Source of the DNA: CAWCUZ01 sp963798795
Lineage (GTDB): Bacteria; Acidobacteriota; Vicinamibacteria; Vicinamibacterales; SCN-69-37
Length of the DNA stretch: 64,000 nucleotides
Reading direction: 5' to 3'
Assembly: GCA_963798795.1 (NCBI GenBank)
Contig: CAWCUZ010000001.1
Location: forward strand, 558,001 to 622,000
Positions 44,915 to 55,479 of this stretch are shown here, in pieces; position 1 is the stretch's first letter; each line of letters opens with the position of its first letter. The position numbers were made by a program, and so were the translations under genes. The notes below the pieces were generated by a model, which worked only from the letters and a program-made list of their open reading frames with translations, ran no database searches and was not told the origin of the DNA.

Positions 44915-47605
44915 TGTCCCGCGACACGAAGCCACCGGCGACGATCCGCGACGACATCGGCCGCGAGCTCGAGTTCCATCTCGAGATGCTGGTCCGGCGC
45001 TACATGGCGCAGGGACTGAGCGAAGCCGACGCCCGCGCGCGCGCCAAGGCGCGGGTTGGCGCCACCGACCGGGTGCGGCAGGAATGCCGAGCCATTTCCG
45101 CACGTACGGAGACCGCCCCCATGGCACGATCGTCCTGGCTGAGCACCGTTCGACAAGACGTCCGCTACGCCCTCCGCGTGCTCCGGCGCACGCCGCTCTT
45201 CACGGCGACGGCGCTCCTCACGCTCGCGGTCGGCATCGGGGCGACCACCGCAATCTTCAGCGTGGTCAACGCGGTGCTGCTGCGGAAGTTGCCCTACCCC
45301 GCCGCCGACCGCGCGATGGTCATCTTCAACGCGTACCAGCAGGAAGGCCTCGAGCAGGCCGCGATGTCGCCGGAAGAGTTTGCCGACCTTCGCGCGCACT
45401 CGCGTTCGTTCGACCATCTGGCGGGGCTGCGCCCGCAGGCATCGGCGCTCACGGGCGACTGCGGCGCGAGCGCGGACTGTGAGCCCGAACGCGTGCATGC
45501 CTACGGCGTGTCGCCAGAGCTGTTCGATCTGCTCGGCGTCTCGCCGCAGCGCGGGCGGGGTTTCGTCGCGAGCGACGGCGCGGCCGGTGCCGACCGGGTC
45601 GTGCTCGTCTCGGACGGGCTGTGGCGCCGCCGCTTCGGCGCGGATCCCGGGATCATCGGCCGTACGGTCACGCTCGGCGGCATTGCGCGCCAGGTGATCG
45701 GCGTCATGCCCGCGCACATGCAATTTCCAGATGAGCCGGTGGGCTACATGAAGGCCCGGGCGGACATCTGGATTCCCGTCAGTTGGGAAGACCGGAAGGA
45801 CGGCCGCGGCAACCAGTACCCTGGAGGTCATCGGCACGCGCCGGCCAGGGGTAACGGTAGAGCAGGTGACGGCGGATCTCGCGAATGTCGGTGAGATCTT
45901 CAAGCGTGAGTTCCCGGACCGCTACACCGAACCGAAGGTGCATTGGCGGCTGGGCGCCGTCTCGTTGACCGACGAGATGATCGGAGACGTCCGCGCCGGC
46001 CTGCTCGTGCTCTTCGGCGCGGTCGGCTGTGTGCTGCTGATCGCGTGCGCGAATGTCGGCAACCTGATCCTCGCGCGCGGCACCACGCGGCGCCGCGAGC
46101 TGGCGGTACGCAGCGCGCTCGGCGCCGGCCGCCGGCGAATGGTCCAGCAACTCCTGATCGAGACGTTGGTGCTCACGACGGCGGGCGCCGTCCTCGGCAT
46201 CGGCGTCGCGGCCGGCGCGCTCGACGTACTGCTGTCGCTCAACCCCGGGAACATCCCTCGGCTGGACGCCGCGGCGATTGATGCGCCGGTGATGATCTTC
46301 GCCGTCTCGCTCGCGCTCGTGACCGGCCTCGTCGTCGGCCTGCTGCCGGCGCTGCGCCAGTCCAGCGCGGATCCTCAGAGCGCGCTTGGGGATGGCGTCC
46401 GCGGCACCGACACGGCGTCGCCACGCCGCCGGCTACGCGGCGCGCTCGTGATGGCCGAAGTCACGATGGCCGTCGTCGTCCTGGTGGGCGCCGCGCTGCT
46501 CATCCGGAGCTTCATCGCGATGTCGCGGGTGCCGGTTGGGCTCCGCGCCGAGGGCGTGGCCATCGCCGAGATCGCGATCCCGCGCGCGTCGTACGCGTCC
46601 CCGGAGGCCGTCTTCGGTTTCCACCGGGCGATGACCGCGCGCCTGGCGGCGCTGCCCGGTGTCACGCGAGCGTCGGCCGTGTATCCGTTGCCGCTGTCGG
46701 GCGAGGGATGGAGCGGATCGATCATCATCGACGAACGGCCAGACGTTCCGGGTCAGCCGGAGCCGCACGCCGAGTATGCGGTCGCCATGCCGGGGTACTT
46801 CGCCACCGTGGGCATTCCGCTGCTGCAGGGGCGCGACTTCTCCGACAGCGACACGGCGAACGCGCCTCAGGTTGTGGTCGTCGACCGCGAGTTTGCCGAG
46901 CGCTACTGGCCGGGTGAATCCGCGATCGGCAAGCGCGTGAGCCCGTTTGGCGATCCCGGTGTCGGTCCCTGGGCGCAGGTCATCGGCGTCGTCGGTCACG
47001 TCCGCAACAAGGGGGCCCATGCCGAGGGCGAGGGCCAGGTCTACATGGCGGCGCTGCAGAAGACGGAGTACTCGCTGTTCTATGTCGCCAGGACCGCGGG
47101 CCGTCCGCGCGGGTTGATGGCCGGCGTGCGTGCTGCCGTCCGTGATCTGGACGCCCGCCTCCCCATCGCATCGCTGACGACGATGCCGGATCTGGAGGCG
47201 GGGTTCACGGCACGCGAGCGATTCAACGTGTTGCTGTTCACGATCTTCGGGATGGTGGCGCTGGCGCTGGCCGCGATCGGTCTGTACGGCGTGCTGGCCT
47301 TTCTCGTCACTCAACGCACGCGCGAGATCGGGATTCGCATGGCGCTCGGCGGCCGGTCCGGCGACATCGTCCGCGGCGTGATCGCCGAGGGCATGGCGCT
47401 GACCGTCGCCGGCCTCGCGTTCGGGCTCGGCGGCGCGTTTCTGCTCGCGCGATCGATGAAGGATCTGCTGTTCCAAATCCAGCCGACCGATGTCCCGACG
47501 TACGTGGTGGTGAGCGCGATGATGCTCGTCGTCGCGCTCGCCGCGTCATTCGCGCCGGCGCGGCGGGCGACGCGGGTGGATCCGGTGGACGTGCTGCGCG
47601 GGTAG
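44914..47605 (+). CDS. ADOP-type MacB/FtsX permease, split by a one-base frameshift
   Basis: About 896 residues after correction. The N-terminal frame (ATG 44914, permease prefix IGRELEFHLEMLVRRYMAQG, first helix ATALLTLAVGIGATTAIFSV) runs to GRGNQY. The remainder resumes one frame over as LEVIGTRRPGVTVEQVTADL. Removing one C from CCC at 45819-45821 (TACCCTG to TACCTG) joins them. The second half ends with FtsX helices and SFAPARRATRVDPVDVLRG. It forms an operon with the PadR gene at 44594. Substrate unknown. Confidence 0.85.
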
Positions 47606-47615
47606 CGACTCGCGT

Positions 47616-48095
47616 TTGCGCGTTCAATCCGAGGATGCAGTTTGCGCGGAACACATCTCCCATTCGGCCTTCGCCCGGCCTGGGGTTGCGGGGCGCGACA
47701 CCTGCAAGGTGCTGGATTTCGGCATCGCGAAGTTCTTCGATACCCCGACGGGACTGTCCACAACCGATACCGCGCCCGGCATCCTTCTCGGCACCCCCCT
47801 CTACATGTCGCCCGAACAGCGTCAGGGAGGCCCCGTCGACCGGACCTGGGATCTGTGGGCGCTCGCGGTCATCGCGTACGAGATGCTCGCGGGCGTTCAC
47901 CCCTTCAAGGCCGTGCCGCCCTCGCCCGCAGCCGGTCTACCCGGGACCGGGCCGCTGACAGAACTCTCACAACTGCCGCCAGATACCGCCGCAGCCTGGA
48001 GCATCTTTTTCGAGAAGGCGCTCGCCGTGGATCCGAGCCTGCGCCCGCGCACCGCGGAGCAGTTCCGGGTCGCGCTCGATGCCGTGGTCGCCTGA
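47616..48095 (+). pseudogene. C-lobe fragment of a Ser/Thr protein kinase
   Basis: The frame contains VLDFGIAKFFDTPTG, GTPLYMSPEQRQGGPVDRTW and LWALAVIAYEMLAGVHPF, i.e. the DFG motif, APE-type SPEQ and the F-helix of a Hanks kinase. The ATP-binding lobe and the catalytic HRD loop are absent; the first roughly 30 codons before VLDFG are unrelated. A truncated gene, ending about 35 bases before 90-bp repeat copy B. Confidence 0.65.
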
Positions 48096-48130
48096 CGGAT
48101 CCCCCGCCAACTGTCCGTCCTATTGACATT

Positions 48131-48220
48131 GAGGATAGCCCGCATTAGCGAACATCACGCCCATTCTCGGACGTCCGTCGCGGGAGTCCCCGCCTCCCTG
48201 CCCCGGTTCCCTCTCTGACA
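48131..48220 (+). repeat. 90-bp dispersed repeat, copy B
   Basis: Identical to copy A (42256-42345) over 90 bases. Its right edge abuts the truncated integrase reading frame at 48221; its left edge follows a kinase fragment after a 35-base spacer. Confidence 0.85.
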
Positions 48221-48422
48221 CTGAGGACGAAGACCGAGGTCGCGCGGATCGTCCCCATCTCGCCGACGCTTCGCGCGGTCCTCGCGCGCCGGCTCACGGG
48301 GCCGGACGGCGAGCCGCACGCCAACGACGCCTGCGTCTTCGGCGCCGCGACCGGCGAGCGCGTGCCGGGCGTCCAGGATCCGTGGCGCGCGGCGTGCAAG
48401 CGCCTCGGCCTCGCCGACCTAG
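48221..48422 (+). pseudogene. Tyrosine recombinase (phage-integrase family) fragment
   Basis: From the repeat edge the frame reads LRTKTEVARIVPISPTLRAV, LARRLTGPDGEPHANDACVF, GAATGERVPGVQDPWRAACK and RLGLADL. This is the part of phage integrases just before the HxLR catalytic box, with the conserved K-T-x-x-x-R-x-VPl start and W-x-x-A-C-K. The catalytic Arg, His-x-x-Arg and Tyr segments are missing. It is dead. The residual frame runs on to a stop beyond 48510, with a second type of repeat-like sequence at 48549-48577 (AGGATAGGAAACGTC then GAGGATAGCCCCCATTC). Confidence 0.55.
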
Positions 48423-48589
48423 TTCGGCCGATTCTGAACACCGTCTGCGCCAAGTGTGACGCCCAGAACAGCAATGCAGAGCAAGCGCATGGGCGTCTCC
48501 TAGCCCTATCCTAATCCTAGTCGAAGGGCGTCCCTCATCTGAATCCAGGATAGGAAACGTCGAGGATAGCCCCCATTCAAGGCGGACTA

Positions 48590-48752
48590 GAGTCCGCGCC
48601 GAGCCTGGCGGTGATTCGGTCCACACAGAACCGCCCTGCAGAATCCCGACAAGGAACGTCGGGGTCCCGCTGACCGACAGGTCATGGGCGGCCGCGGCAT
48701 CGGCCGTGATCTGGCGCACGGCCCCGTTCGGCGTCACCCACGCTGAGTGCAC
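48590..48752 (-). pseudogene. DsbA/thioredoxin-fold protein fragment
   Basis: Minus strand: VRQITADAAAAHDLSVSGTP followed by TFLVGILQGGSV. The motif A-x-x-x-x-V-S-G-T-P-T-F-L-V-G is the cis-Pro region of DsbA-like or thioredoxin-like proteins. The CxxC active site and most of the fold are absent. It lies beside the kinase gene at 48757 and other truncated genes. Confidence 0.5.
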
Positions 48753-48756
48753 CAAA

Positions 48757-50766
48757 TCAAGTGCGCAGGAGATCTTCCAGCCCGGCCACGCGCATGAGAC
48801 GCGCGTAGCGCCGGTCGGTCGCGAGGCCCTGGCGGTTGAACGGCATGTCCATGACGAGGCGGCGCAACCGGCCGGGCCGATCGGTGTACGCGCGCTCGAT
48901 CCACGTCAGCGCATTCGCCCATTCGCCGAGGTCTGAGTAGGCGAGCGCCACGCGGTCGCCGATTGCTCGCGCCGCCGGATGGTGGACGAACGGATCGCCC
49001 GCGTCGGCCTCGGTCAGCAGATGGTCCAGTTCGCGCCGCAGGTCCACACGCCGCGCCTCAGCCGGGCCCAGCCGATCGAGGTCGGCGGCGAGCAGACCGG
49101 CGCGCGCGCGTTCGCCGGCCAGCCCCAGGCGTGACAGGCGGAAGTCCGCCGCGCCTTCGGCGTCGCCAATCTCGGCAAGCCCGCGCTCCATCCGCTCGAG
49201 CGACGGATCGTGCGTCGGCTGAATCGCGATGGCCCGCCGCTGCACGTTGACGACGTCCGTGTACCGGCCGGCGGCGCGCAGCGCATCGCCCAGCGCATTC
49301 AGCAGCGACGGGAGTTTGGGATCGAGCGCCACGGCGGCCTCAGCCTCGGCGATCGCCTCGGCGAAGCGCCCCAGGATCTTGAGAATGATGCTGTGTGTTC
49401 GCAGCGCTTCGAGATCGGCGGGATCCAGCGCGATGGCCCGCGCCGCGTGCCGTTCCGCAGCCGGACAGTCGTCGTCGTAATACAGCGCGATCTTTGCCAG
49501 CGACGAATGTAATTCCGCCACCTGATCGTCGGCCGTCAGCGCCGACATGATCATCTCGCGCCCGCGGCGGTTGGCCTCGGTCCGCGGCAGATATCCCAGT
49601 CCGCTCATCACGTAATGCCAGTTGCCGTAGAGACAGAGGGCGCGCGCGTGTTTCGGCGCCAGCTCGAGCGCGCGGGTCAAGTACACCTGGGCCTGATCCA
49701 GATTGGCGCGCTCGGACGCGCCGCCGGAGCCGCCGAGGCGAAGCGATCGCGCGCCTTCGATCACGAGACGATCTGCTTCAGAGACTGCTGCGGCCGCCGG
49801 CTTCGCCGCGCTGGTCGCCTGCGGCGCCCTGCGCAATCGCCGCGCGACGTTAGCCGCGTCCGACGGACGGTCGGCGGGGTTTTTGGCCAGCAATTCGCTG
49901 ATTACATCAGCCAGCGCCGGCGGGATGCGAACCTTGGCCGCATCGATCGGCGGCGCGGGCGTTGCTAGGTGTTGCCGCAGGACGTCGTCGGGCGCGCCCG
50001 TGAACGGCGGGGCGCCGGTCAGCAATTCGTACAGCACACAGCCCAGGCTGTAGAGGTCGGACCGGCCGTCAATCGCCGGCGATCCGGCCACTTGTTCCGG
50101 GCTCATGTACGAGCAGGTGCCAATCGCCAGGCCCGCGGTCGTCAACTCGGCGCCGCGGGCGACCGTCGCGGAGTCGGCGTCCGCGCCTCGGCCGGCGCCG
50201 GTCGACACGCGTGCGATCCCAAAATCCGCCAGCACGGCTCGGCCTCCGACGATGAAAATGTTCTCGGGTTTCACGTCGCGATGCACGACGCCGGCGTGGT
50301 GCGCGAAGGCCAGCGCTTCGGCGATGTCCGCGCAATCGGCGCATGCGTCTTCCACGGTCAGGCGGCGCTCGCGCTCCAGCCGCGCGCGCAGCGTTTCGCC
50401 GGGCACGAACGGCATCACGTAATACAGGCGCCCGCCGGCGACGCCCGAGTCGAACAGCGACACGATGCCCGGGTGCACGAGCCTGGCGGTCACGGCGATC
50501 TCGCGTTCGAAGCGCTCGATGCCAATCGCGGTTGACTCGGCTTCGGACAGGACCTTGATGGCGACAAAGCGGTCGAGCTGATGGTCGTACGCGCGATACA
50601 CGACGGACATGCCGCCGCGACCGATTTCCTGCTCGAGCCGCAACCGGGCCGGCAGGCCCACGAGGACGTCCGGCTGATCGGGTGGCCTGCCTGGTGCGGG
50701 GGGCGTCATCTGCGGTTCGGGGCTGCCAGGACCGAAGATCATATCCCGGAGCTCGTGCGTGTTCAT
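48757..50766 (-). CDS. Ser/Thr protein kinase with TPR repeats
   Basis: About 669 residues from ATG 50766 (an in-frame ATG lies at 50811). Kinase domain: IGRGGMSVVYRAYD, FVAIKVLSEAE (Lys), HRDVKPENIFIV, LADFGIARV, SYMSPEQVAGSPAIDGRSDL. No obvious transmembrane helix follows, so it is probably cytosolic. The C-terminal half is TPR-rich (AQVYLTRALELAPKHARALC, LNALGDALRAAGRYTDVVNV), suited to binding partner proteins. This eukaryotic-like PknB plus TPR layout is typical of the window. Confidence 0.88.
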   Translation of the reverse strand: MNTHELRDMIFGPGSPEPQMTPPAPGRPPDQPDVLVGLPARLRLEQEIGRGGMSVVYRAYDHQLDRFVAIKVLSEAESTAIGIERFEREIAVTARLVHPGIVSLFDSGVAGGRLYYVMPFVPGETLRARLERERRLTVEDACADCADIAEALAFAHHAGVVHRDVKPENIFIVGGRAVLADFGIARVSTGAGRGADADSATVARGAELTTAGLAIGTCSYMSPEQVAGSPAIDGRSDLYSLGCVLYELLTGAPPFTGAPDDVLRQHLATPAPPIDAAKVRIPPALADVISELLAKNPADRPSDAANVARRLRRAPQATSAAKPAAAAVSEADRLVIEGARSLRLGGSGGASERANLDQAQVYLTRALELAPKHARALCLYGNWHYVMSGLGYLPRTEANRRGREMIMSALTADDQVAELHSSLAKIALYYDDDCPAAERHAARAIALDPADLEALRTHSIILKILGRFAEAIAEAEAAVALDPKLPSLLNALGDALRAAGRYTDVVNVQRRAIAIQPTHDPSLERMERGLAEIGDAEGAADFRLSRLGLAGERARAGLLAADLDRLGPAEARRVDLRRELDHLLTEADAGDPFVHHPAARAIGDRVALAYSDLGEWANALTWIERAYTDRPGRLRRLVMDMPFNRQGLATDRRYARLMRVAGLEDLLRT

Positions 50767-50854
50767 ACCGAGCGAAGGCGGATGGCGGAGAGTGGGCGAT
50801 ATGCGCATCAACTTGAAGGACGGGAACTGACGAGCCGGTGCAAAATTCCGGGCG

Positions 50855-51247
50855 ATCGAAGAAATGAACGCAAGGGCGAGGTCTATCGCGTGCGCGACAC
50901 CGCGCCAATCGCGACGTCGCTATCAAGGTCCTGCCGGAGGCCTTCGCGAACGACCCCGAGCGACTCGCCCGCTTCACGCGAGAGGCGCAGACGCTCGCCG
51001 CGCTCAGCCATCCGAACATCGCGGCGATCTTCGGCCTCGAGAGGGTCGGGCCCGGCCAGGGACCGGACGAGACCCGACCCCTGGCGCTGGTCATGGAACT
51101 GGTCGAGGGCGAGGACCTGTCGGCCCAGATCGCGCGCGGCGCGATCCCCCTCGACGAAGCCCTGCCGATCGCCAGCCAGGTCGCCGCCGCTCTCGAGACC
51201 GCGCGTGAAGCCGGTATCATTCACGCGATCTGAAGCCCGCCAACATC
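50855..51247 (+). pseudogene. N-lobe fragment of a Ser/Thr protein kinase
   Basis: The pieces GEVYRVRDTA and VAIKVLPEAFANDPERLARF, then REAQTLAALSHPNIAAIFGL, ALVMELVEGEDLSAQIARGA and AAALETAREAGIIH are nearly the same as the N-lobe of the intact kinase at 13989-16691. The segment is interrupted by a small frameshift near the start. It then reads H-x-DLKPANI (one base missing before the GAT codon) and breaks off exactly at the edge of 90-bp repeat copy C. It is a partial duplication of a kinase gene. Confidence 0.7.
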
Positions 51248-51338
51248 GAGGATCGCCCGCATGAGCGAACATCACGCCCCTTCTCGGAACGTCCGTCGCG
51301 GTGGTCCCCGCCTCCCTGCCCCGGTTCCCTCTCCGACA
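51248..51338 (+). repeat. 90-bp dispersed repeat, copy C (diverged)
   Basis: GAGGATCGCCCGCATGAGCG to CTCCGACA, about 85 per cent like copies A and B by eye, one base longer. Its left edge falls right after the ANI codons of the kinase fragment, its right edge opens a stretch (51339-51556) in which I see no gene. Confidence 0.8.
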
Positions 51339-51556
51339 CAACACCGCGACGCCGAGGAGTTGCTGGGCAATCAGACGCCCGAGACGTCGCGCCTCGCCGA
51401 ACTGGCTCGCGCCGAAGGCGCCGCGGGAACCCCCTTTTCTGGCGGAGCAGATCGTCGTGTCAGCCTCCTCCGCCGTGTCGGGTGGCGCCAGCAGATTGCG
51501 CTCGCACCCAATAGAGGAATCTCTGCGCGTCCGTCCGGAGGAAGAGGGGTCGCTCC

Positions 51557-52730
51557 ATGCGTGACTGGTCGAGAGCCCGGAGAGCCGTTCTGGCCCTGTT
51601 TGCCGCCGTCGCGTGCTCGGCCGCAGCCTCGTCTGCGACCCAATGGTCGAAGCAGCCTGGCGAGCGGGTGCGCGACGCTTTCGGCCCCACCGTGGGGCTG
51701 GAAGCCTCGACCTGCCGCGGCGCCTGCGGCGGCGGCTGTCCCTCCTCCTGCGAGAGGACCATCACCTGGGAGCGCGTCGGCGCGGATCGGCTCCTCCGCG
51801 TGCGTACCTACACCTGCGGAACGCATCCGGCGTGCCGGATGCATGACGACTGCCTGGATCGCTGTCGCCAGCGGCAGGCCCAGGGCCTGGACTGCGACGC
51901 GGAGTGCCACGCCGAGGCCGTCGATCAGTTCGGAATGGAGAATGCCGTCTCCTGGGCCAGCGGCGGCGGACCCTACGAAGGTGCCCCCATCGTCTTCGAA
52001 TACACCCGCGACAGCCCTGACGGTCCGCAGGCGCTGTACCCGATGCCCGGCCGGTGCCCGGCTGACGGGGACGGCCGCCGCCGGACGATGTGTGACGAAC
52101 GCGGGGGAGGAAGTGACTCCGGTGTTCGACACCTACGCGGGCGGTCCCGACACGGTGCGCGTCTCGAACTTCCGCTCCGGTCGCGTGTGCCCCGACGGCG
52201 AGCGGGCCTCGGGCGTCTGCGAACAGGCGACCGACATCGACGTGAGCGGCGAGTCGCGCTGCGACCAGGCGGGGACGTCCAAAGGGTGCACCTGGTACGG
52301 ATTCGAGTTCGACTACGCGCCCGTGCATTCGTCCGCGCCGATGTTCTGCGCCTCCTCCGGCGCGGACGAGGACTTCCTCGGCCGGGTCATGAAGGACGCC
52401 CTGACCAAGATGCCCGTCGATCAATCCACGCAGCTCGGCCAGGCACTCGGTGAGATCCAGCGGCAACTTGGAAGTGGTCGCTCGTTGCAGGACGTGTTGT
52501 CCGGCATCACCATCAGACCGGCCGGGCAGCCCGCCCCGCCCCCTCCTGCCCCGACTCCCGGCGTGCCCGCCTCGGTCAAGCTCCCCGCGGCCGGCGGCCA
52601 CCTGCTGGTGCCGATGTTCGAGTTCCGCGACGGCGGAGCCCCCGGCTCGGTGCTGGTCCGCGAAGTGCGCTGCACGCTCGCGGGCTCCCCGGTGCTCGAG
52701 ACGACGTTCCGCCTGCACTTCGGCGGCTGA
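51557..52730 (+). CDS. Secreted Cys-rich protein of unknown function (frameshifted)
   Basis: About 390 residues after correction, from ATG 51557. Signal peptide RRAVLALFAAVACSAAASSA. The first part is rich in Cys (STCRGACGGGCPSSCERTIT, RTYTCGTHPACRMHDDCLDR-CRQRQAQGLDCDAECHAEA), the remainder is a beta-rich C-terminal part ending LVREVRCTLAGSPVLETTFR. The frame switches between PMPGRC and VTNAGEEVTP; removing one C of CCC at 52057-52059 restores MPGRCRLTGTAAAGRCVTNA. Pairs of Cys suggest disulfides in an extracytoplasmic domain, possibly an immunoglobulin-like or protease-inhibitor-like fold, but no family is recognised. Confidence 0.6.
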
Positions 52731-52828
52731 CGAGGATTGTCGGCGTCACGCGTTCTGCTACGCCGCTCTTACCCGAGAGTCCGAGCGACGGCGACGTTGG
52801 ACGCCAGGCCGGCCTCCGAGCGAGCGCC

Positions 52829-55223
52829 TCAGTCCGCCCCGAGCGCTTCCATCGGATCGACGCGCGTGGCGCGCCGCGCGGGCGCGATCGCGGCGATGGC
52901 GCACACGGCCACCAGCAGCGACACGACCGCCACGAAGGTCAGCGGATCGTGCGGGCGGACCTGGTAGAGCTGCGACTCGAGGACTCGCGTGAGCCAGACC
53001 GAGACCGCGAGCCCGATGCCGATGCCCGCGGCAACCGGCAGCATGGCCTCCACAAGGACCAGCGCGCGGACGCGTGAGACGTTCGCGCCAAGCGCCATGC
53101 GCACGCCAATCTCGTGCGTGCGGCGGCCGACCGCGTGACTGAGGACACCGTACAGGCCGATGGCGGCCGTCAGAAGGCCGAGAGCCGCGAACAGGCCCAT
53201 CAGGCCCGCGTAGAAGCGCGGTGGCCCCATGGGATCCATCTCGGTGACGATGTCGTCGACCATACCCGCGCGGCTGATGCGCACGGCTGGATCCATCGCC
53301 GCAATCCGCGATCTGATGGCCGCGAAGACCGGCCCCGCATCGCCGTTGAGTCGAATGAGCAGCGAGCCGGGCGCGGAGTCGCGCTGGCGCAACGCCACAT
53401 AGGATTCGATGCCGCTCGACGTGAAGTGAATCGTCTTGACGTGCCCGACGACGCCGACGACCGTCAGCAGCGGTCCCAACGGGCCGTTGCGGAAGCGCTG
53501 GCCGATGGCGCTTCGGCCCGGCCAGAATCGCTGCTCCGCGTTCTCGCTGATGAGCGCGACGAGCGGACTATTGGGTCCATCCTCCGGTCCGAAGGTGCGG
53601 CCCGAGATGACCGGGATACCGGCGACTGCGAAGTAGTCTGAATCGACGTAGAAGACATCGAGCGACGGCCGGCTTGCGGTGGGCATGTCCGGGCCCTCGA
53701 CCGAGAATCGTCCTGACAAGCTGGAGTTCGGCGCGGGCCCGATGGTCGCCGCGCGAACGCCCGGCATGGCTCTCACCTCAGCCACGAGCGCATCGAAGAA
53801 CGAGAACTTCTGCGCAGCACTTGAATACGCCTTCTGCGGAAGGGTCACGTAGACGTAAGCGAGCCGGTCCGCATCGAACCCGTCCGGCGTCGTCACCATG
53901 CGCACGAGACTGGCGGCCAGCAGCCCGGCTCCGAGCAGCAGCACCAGCGTCATGGCGACCTGCATCGTCTGGAACAGGCCGAGCACCAGTCGTTGTCCGC
54001 GCGACACGCCGGCGATGCGCTGGCCTCCACCGAGTCCGGCGCCGGTTGACCGTGACGCGCGGAACGCCGGCGCCAACCCGCACAATGCTCCGGTCATGAT
54101 CGCGGCGAGCAGCGCGAAGACGAAGACCCTGACATCGAGTTGCGGCAGGTACGCGCCAAACAACGAGTACGTCATTCGCGCCGGCACCAGGGCCGGAATG
54201 GCCCTGACGCCACACCAGGCGAGCGCGATCGCACCGACGCCGCCCAGACCGGCCAGCGCGAGACCTTCGACGACGAACTGCCGGATGAGGTGCATCCTGG
54301 TGGCGCCGAGCGCCGTGCGCAGATCAAGCTCGCGCTGTCGTGTCAGCGTACGGGCGAGCAGGAGGTTGCCGACGTTGCCGCACGCAACGAGCAACACGAA
54401 GCCGACCGCCCCCAGCAGACTCAACAGCATCGTCCTCGACGTCCTGTCACCACGCATCCAGTCGGCGTGCTTGAGTTCCAGCCGCCATGACTGGCCGGCC
54501 TCCCAGGTACTCGGCGGCGAGACCCGTTCCCCGCGACACGACGGCATCCAGATCGCGTTGCGCCTGGTCAAACGTGAGGCCCGGACGCAGTCGTGCCACC
54601 AGATCCCCGCCCTTGCGTTCATCGAGCGGGAGCCAGCCGGCGGCGTCCAGTCCGGCGAAGTAGCGGAACGTCGGCGGCATGACGCCGATGACCACGCACG
54701 TGCGATCCGCGAACGTCACGGTCTTGCCGAGCACGGCCCTGTCGCCGCCGAATCCCCGCTTCCAATAGCCGTCGCTGATGACGATGGCCGTGCCGGCGGC
54801 CACGTCATCCGGCGTGAAGGTGCGGCCCAGGTGCGCATTCACACCGAGAAGGGCGGGGAATGTCGGCGGAAATGAGCCGATGCGAAGGCTCTCTTCGGAT
54901 CCGTTCCCAAGAGGCATGGCACGCGCCGATCCGTACGTCTCGACGCCGTCGAAGATCGATGTCATCGCGCGCAGGTCCGCGACGCGCTGGCCGCTGACGC
55001 CGACCATGCCGGTCTCGTCGCCGTTGGGATGGCGGACCTCGGAGATCACGTCCACGAGCCGGTCGGCGTCCTGGTACGGCAGCGGCTTGAAGATCGCGGC
55101 ATCGACGACGCTGAAGATGGCCGTGTTGGCGCCGATGCCGAGCGCGAGCGTCAGGCAGGCGACCAGCGTGAAGCCGGGGCTGCGGGTGAGGAGCCGCAGC
55201 GCGTGACGAATGTCGTTGAGCAT
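52829..55223 (-). CDS. ADOP-type MacB/FtsX permease, split by a one-base frameshift
   Basis: About 797 residues after correction, from ATG 55223 (GGAGGC upstream). The N-terminal frame MLNDIRHALRLLTRSPGFTL and the helix ACLTLALGIGANTAIFSVVD run to GLAAEYL; the C-terminal frame (QSWRLELKHADWMRGDRTSR, MLLSLLGAVGFVLLVACGNV) carries the FtsX helices and ends IAAIAPARRATRVDPMEAL. Removing one base from CCC at 54502-54504 gives AAEYLEAGQSWRLELKHADW. No prefix domain and no attached PadR gene. Substrate unknown. Confidence 0.82.
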
Positions 55224-55479
55224 CGTGTGCCTCCGGATGCACCGGCGGCGTCAAGAATACCCCCAGGCCTTGCCGGGTGTTGGTGCAGCCGTAGGGAATG
55301 AGCGTGACGGTTTCGTGGGCCCCGCAACAGATGCCATGACGTGTGCAGGCAAGCAATATGGATGAGTTCAGCCCGTTCCTGCCGGCCCTCCGGACGCAAG
55401 CGTCTCCGTCTTCCGGCGCGGAGCGCTGGGGGACCAAAGTCTGCGACAATACCCCTCGTCCATCCGCACTGGAGGTTCC

